In this document: positions 4,925-8,143 of the stretch, piece after piece
How the letters are laid out: each line of letters begins with the position of its first letter
How positions within the stretch are numbered: the first letter of the stretch is position 1
Origin: Propionibacteriales bacterium
GTDB taxonomy: Bacteria; Actinomycetota; Actinomycetes; Propionibacteriales; Propionibacteriaceae
Assembly: GCA_030453285.1 (NCBI GenBank)
Contig: JAKDKP010000077.1
Span: 1 to 8,143 of the forward strand
DNA: 8,143 nucleotides
Direction: 5' to 3'
Position numbers and translations under genes: made by a program
The notes under the pieces: model-generated
Databases searched by the model: none
What the model was told of the DNA's origin: nothing
What the model saw: the letters and a program-made list of their open reading frames with translations, nothing else

Positions 4925-6340
4925 AAGTTCCAGGCGTCGAGCCTGGTCGGAGGTGAACAGTCCGCGCGGGTCGACGCGCTCCCGTACGGCCCGGAACTCG
5001 TCGAGCCGGGGGTACATCTGGCGCAGGTCGGCCGCCGTCATCCGGGAATCCTTGGCCAGATAGAGCCGCCCGCCGACCGACAGTACGAGCTCGTCCAGAC
5101 GTCGACACAAGGCGTCCAGGCCAGGCTTGATCGGGAAGTCGGCAGTCAGCGTCCAGCCTGGCGTGGGGAACGACAACGGAGCCGGATTGGCCTCGCCGAA
5201 CCGCTTCAACACGTTCAGGCAGGAGTAGTGCCCCGATGAGGTGATCACCTCCAGCGTCTGCCGGAAGGTGTCCTCGGCGCCGAACGGGACGACGAACTGG
5301 TACTGCAGGAAGCCTGCCGGCCCGTACACCCTGTTCCAGTCCTGGGCGATGTCGAGCGGGTGGAAGAACTGGGTGATGTTCTGGATCTCGCCGACCCGAT
5401 GGGCCGGCGCCTTGCGGTACCAGAACTCACTGAACGCGCGGGCGGTCAGCGCGTTGACCATCCCGTTGGGGAAGACCGGTGGCACGGTGCCGAAGCTGGG
5501 TGCGGTGAACGCCAGCGGCTGGCGACGCAGGGTGCGCGGCAGCTCGTCCACGGTGGCCTTGTTGCCAAGGGTCAGCACCGCACGACCCATGCGATCGCCA
5601 CTGGTGACCGCGTCGAACCACGCCACCGAATAGGTGTAGTCGGCATCCCGGGCGGTCATCTGTGTCATCAGGTCGTCGATGCCGCCGACCCGATCGGTGT
5701 CGACGGTGAAGTACGCGGTCTCCGCGCGCTGCACCGCAACCGTTGCGCGCAGGACGAGACCGGTCAGGCCCATCCCGCCGACGGTGGCCCAGAACAGGTC
5801 GGACTCGTCGCCGCCGGGTGTCAGGTGGTGGATCTCGCCGTCGGCGGTGAGCAGATCCAGGCTGCGGACGTGGTTGCCGAAGCTGCCCTGGGTGTGGTGG
5901 TTCTTGCCGTGCACGTCGGCACCGATGGCGCCACCAATGGTCACCTGGCGGGTGCCGGGTAGCACCGGGATCCACAGTCCGAAGGGCAGCAGCACCTTCA
6001 TCAAGGTGTCCAGGCTGACCCCGGCCTGCAGGTCGACGGTCGGTTCGCCGCCGACAGGGTCGGCGTCACCGGTGGCATCGACGGAGATGATCTTGTCCAA
6101 ACCGGTCACGTCGAGGGTCAACCCGCCCGAGTTCTGTGCCGGGTCGCCGTAGCTGCGACCCAGCCCGCGCGCGGTCAGACCTCGACGGCCCATCGAGGAA
6201 GAGGAACCGGCGGCCTCTCGTACGATGGCCACCGCTTCATCGACCGAGGTGATCCGGCGGACCTGACTGCAGGTGCTCATCGCCCGTCCCCAACCGTGCA
6301 GACGAGCTGGTAGGGAATCGGCCATCTCGGTACGCGTCAT
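4922..6340 (-). CDS. dprE1: Decaprenylphosphoryl-beta-D-ribose 2'-oxidase DprE1 (FAD)
   Basis: A flavoprotein that oxidises the 2'-hydroxyl of polyprenyl-phospho-ribose to the keto form reduced by DprE2. The 472-residue product (461 in M. tuberculosis) aligns throughout. The FAD-binding part has ARGLGRSYGD (58-67), PGTRQVTIGGAIGADVHGKN (128-147) with the flavin-linked His144, and SFGNHVRSLDLLTADGEI. The substrate-binding part has YTYSVAWFDA, PNGMVNALT, GPAGFLQYQFV and GGRLYLAKDSR (423-433), ending in ARRLEL. The conserved residues Tyr64, Trp241, Gln346, Lys379 and Lys430 are kept. Thr399 stands where the mycobacterial enzyme has Cys387. There is an insertion of about 8 residues near 91-100. 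The start at ATG 6340 overlaps the upstream stop as ATGA, which implies translational coupling. The ATG at 6325 is an alternative, and the frame open to 6391 lies inside the ubiA gene. Confidence 0.95.
   Translation of the reverse strand: MTRTEMADSLPARLHGWGRAMSTCSQVRRITSVDEAVAIVREAAGSSSSMGRRGLTARGLGRSYGDPAQNSGGLTLDVTGLDKIISVDATGDADPVGGEPTVDLQAGVSLDTLMKVLLPFGLWIPVLPGTRQVTIGGAIGADVHGKNHHTQGSFGNHVRSLDLLTADGEIHHLTPGGDESDLFWATVGGMGLTGLVLRATVAVQRAETAYFTVDTDRVGGIDDLMTQMTARDADYTYSVAWFDAVTSGDRMGRAVLTLGNKATVDELPRTLRRQPLAFTAPSFGTVPPVFPNGMVNALTARAFSEFWYRKAPAHRVGEIQNITQFFHPLDIAQDWNRVYGPAGFLQYQFVVPFGAEDTFRQTLEVITSSGHYSCLNVLKRFGEANPAPLSFPTPGWTLTADFPIKPGLDALCRRLDELVLSVGGRLYLAKDSRMTAADLRQMYPRLDEFRAVRERVDPRGLFTSDQARRLEL
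6337..6340 (-). other. ATGA stop/start overlap, ubiA-dprE1
   Basis: On the minus strand ATG (6340-6338) and TGA (6339-6337) share two bases, a typical arrangement for translational coupling. It supports 6340 as the dprE1 start. The region before it (GGTGGCGGTG) is only weakly RBS-like. Confidence 0.7.
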
Positions 6341-7257
6341 TTCACGAACACCGCCACCGACACCAGCACCAGCCAGACCAGACCGAGACACTGCAGGACG
6401 CGATCCGACAGCACAACGTCCTCGGGTTCACCGGCCTCTCCACGATCGACCTCCAGGGCGTACTGGTAGAGCGCGAGGGTGAACGGGGCGATCGAAATCG
6501 TGGTCCACGGCACGTCCCACGGCCCCTTGTGGCCGTTCTCGAAGGCCCACAGGCTGTACGCCATCAGCACCATCGCCGCGGCGATCGTCCAGGCAAAGCG
6601 CAGATATGAACTGGAGTAGCGCTCCAGGGAACGACGGGTGCCCGCCTCGGCGCCGAGCGCCACCATTTCGGAGTAACGCTTGCCGGCCACCATGAACAGC
6701 GAACCGAAGGCGGCGACCAGCAGGAACCACTGGCTCAAGGCGATGCCGGCGGCGAGACCGCCCGCCATCGCGCGGAGCAGGAATCCCGAGGCAACGATCG
6801 CGAGATCGATCACCGGTAGGTGCTTGAGGAAGACGGAGTAGACGATCTGCACCGCCAGATAGACCGTCAGCACGATCCCCAGCGGAATCGACACCAGGTA
6901 GCCGATGGCGAACCCGAGCACGCCGTTGATCGCCGCGAGTGTCAGCGCGGCCGGCACCTTCAGCTCACCGGCGGCGATCGGGCGGAATCGCTTCTTGGGG
7001 TGGAGCCGATCCTCCTCGACGTCGCGGGCGTCGTTGATCAGATACACCGTGGCGCTGACCAGGCAGAAGGCGACGAATGCCAATGCCACCCGCCAGATCA
7101 CGTCGACTTGGAACAACTGACCCGAGGCCAACGGGGCGGTCAGGACCAGGACGTTCTTGGTCCACTGCTTGGGCCGCATGGCGCGGATCGCGGCGGGCAG
7201 CCGACTCCGCCGGGTGGCTTCGACCTCATCGGTCGGGGTGTGGTGCAGATCGGTCAT
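6337..7257 (-). CDS. ubiA: Decaprenyl-phosphate phosphoribosyltransferase (UbiA family, Rv3806c-like)
   Basis: An integral membrane prenyl-acceptor transferase that makes polyprenyl-phospho-5-phosphoribose from polyprenyl phosphate and phosphoribosyl pyrophosphate, the first committed step to the arabinose donor. The 306-residue protein has a polar 20-residue N-terminus, RPKQWTKN (28-35) and the Asp-rich motif NDARDVEEDRLHP (75-87: Asn75, Asp76, Asp79, Asp83), followed by KKRFRPIAAGEL. The second motif is YSVFLKHLPVIDL (140-152: Lys145, Asp151) with GFLLRAMAGG. Several hydrophobic segments follow, up to 290-305. This matches Rv3806c in motif content and spacing and fits the flanking dprE1. 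The start at ATG 7257 has AGGA just upstream at only a 2-base spacing, so the RBS is poor. Initiation may depend on coupling to serB, whose stop is 12 bases upstream. The stop overlaps the dprE1 start. Confidence 0.93.
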   Translation of the reverse strand: MTDLHHTPTDEVEATRRSRLPAAIRAMRPKQWTKNVLVLTAPLASGQLFQVDVIWRVALAFVAFCLVSATVYLINDARDVEEDRLHPKKRFRPIAAGELKVPAALTLAAINGVLGFAIGYLVSIPLGIVLTVYLAVQIVYSVFLKHLPVIDLAIVASGFLLRAMAGGLAAGIALSQWFLLVAAFGSLFMVAGKRYSEMVALGAEAGTRRSLERYSSSYLRFAWTIAAAMVLMAYSLWAFENGHKGPWDVPWTTISIAPFTLALYQYALEVDRGEAGEPEDVVLSDRVLQCLGLVWLVLVSVAVFVK

Positions 7258-7269
7258 GGTCCTGCGAGC

Positions 7270-8136
7270 CTAGCGGCCCGGAGCGCCGACACCGAGCAGG
7301 GCGAGCACCGCGTCGAGCCGAGGCACCGAGATGCTGGCGTCGGCGCCGGCCCGCACGACTGGCTTGGCGCAGAAGGCGATGCCGATCCCGGCGGCGGTGA
7401 TCATGCCCAGGTCGTTGGCGCCGTCACCAATGGCAACGGTGTGCTCAAGGAGAATGTCGTACGAGGCCGCCACCTCGATCAGGGTGCGGGTCTTCACCTC
7501 GGCATCGACAATCTCGCCGAGCACCCGTCCGGTGAGCTGGCCGTCAATGACCTCCAGGGTGTTCGCCCGTGCGTGATCAAGGCCCAGCAGGTCGCGCAGA
7601 TGCTCGGTGAACGGGGTGAAACCGCCGCTGACCACGGCCACCACGTGCCCGGCAGCGTGCAGCTCATCAACGAGGCGGTCCGCGCCGCAGGTGAGCTCCA
7701 TCCGCTCGCGTGCCCGGTCGATGGCGCCGGCATCGAGTCCGGCCAGCAGGGCGACCCGTTCGGTCAGGGAGCCGGTGAAGTCCAACTCGCCGGCCATGGC
7801 GCGCGAGGTGATGTCGGCGACCCGGTCTCCGCAGCCTGCCTCCTCGGCCAGGAGTTCGATCACCTCGTTGCGGATCATCGTCGAGTCGACGTCGAGCATC
7901 ACCAGTCGTCTGGCGGAGGTGGGGATGTCCGGCCGGATGAGGAGATCGATGTGGCCCTCGGCGCCCAGCTGCCGTAGCGCCGCGGCCTCGCCGGTGGTGA
8001 GCGGCCCGGAGAGCAGACAGGCCGACGGATCGGTTCGTACGGTGACCGGTGCGCCGAGGTGGGGCGCCAGGTCACGTATCCGATCGAGCCGGGGGTCGTC
8101 GGCAGTCGCGAGGACGGCGACCTCGGCGGTGTTCAC
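7270..8136 (-). CDS. serB: Phosphoserine phosphatase SerB (HAD superfamily)
   Basis: Cytoplasmic phosphatase that hydrolyses O-phospho-L-serine in the last step of serine synthesis. The 288-residue product shows all HAD motifs: DVDST (82-86; nucleophile Asp82, acid/base Asp84), Glu91, SGGF (170-173), Lys215 in AEVKTR, and GDGANDL (237-243). The cap region between motifs I and II is of the short SerB type. The N-terminal 75 residues are not a recognisable full ACT-domain pair as in mycobacterial SerB2. GTG 8136 is the first start candidate in the window, but only 7 bases precede it. No RBS is visible and the frame stays open to the edge, so the real start may lie outside. The TAG stop (7272-7270) is 12 bases before ubiA, which suggests cotranscription with the arabinose-donor genes. 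Specificity for phosphoserine is inferred from motifs only. Confidence 0.9.
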   Translation of the reverse strand: MNTAEVAVLATADDPRLDRIRDLAPHLGAPVTVRTDPSACLLSGPLTTGEAAALRQLGAEGHIDLLIRPDIPTSARRLVMLDVDSTMIRNEVIELLAEEAGCGDRVADITSRAMAGELDFTGSLTERVALLAGLDAGAIDRARERMELTCGADRLVDELHAAGHVVAVVSGGFTPFTEHLRDLLGLDHARANTLEVIDGQLTGRVLGEIVDAEVKTRTLIEVAASYDILLEHTVAIGDGANDLGMITAAGIGIAFCAKPVVRAGADASISVPRLDAVLALLGVGAPGR

Positions 8137-8143
8137 TCGTGCG

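Noticed and set aside
6820..7977. A 385-codon + strand frame antisense to serB and ubiA
   Set aside because: It crosses two genes with complete catalytic motifs on the other strand. Its Gly/Asp/His/Gln-rich composition is typical of antisense frames in high-GC DNA.

Overview
The window is GC-rich throughout. Its codon use, the SerB/DprE/UbiA set and the acyl-CoA carboxylase all point to a high-GC actinomycete (Actinomycetota). The style of the intergenic repeat at 1192-1285 would fit Propionibacteriaceae or a relative, but that is an impression and not a proof. No RNA gene, CRISPR array, insertion sequence or phage gene was seen.

Left half, + strand: the 3' two-thirds of a biotin-dependent acyl-CoA carboxylase carboxyltransferase subunit (1-1091); a 314-base gene-free stretch holding an imperfect inverted-repeat element; a DinB/DUF664-type putative thiol-dependent enzyme (1406-1978); and a multi-pass membrane protein with a YdcF/SanA (DUF218) domain (2037-3053). 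The last gene ends inside a 16-bp tandem repeat and converges on the minus-strand genes.

Right half, - strand, read from high to low coordinates: serB (8136-7270), a UbiA-type decaprenyl-phosphate phosphoribosyltransferase (7257-6337), dprE1 (6340-4922), dprE2 (4893-4138), a single-pass membrane protein of unknown function (4112-3429) and a small ABM-fold protein (3376-3092). The gaps are 12, -4 (ATGA overlap), 28, 25 and 52 bases, so this looks like one transcription unit. The UbiA, DprE1 and DprE2 products would convert phosphoribosyl pyrophosphate and polyprenyl phosphate to polyprenyl-phospho-arabinose, the arabinose donor for envelope polymers in actinomycetes. The phosphatase step between UbiA and DprE1, and the arabinosyltransferases that use the product, are not in the window.

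The most notable observation is in DprE1. By ungapped alignment, from memory, to the C-terminal part of the Mycobacterium tuberculosis enzyme, the cysteine attacked by benzothiazinone inhibitors (Cys387) is Thr here, and several other inhibitor-pocket positions also differ. The two downstream genes of unknown role are the best candidates for undescribed partners of the pathway. No clearly novel multi-gene system is evident.
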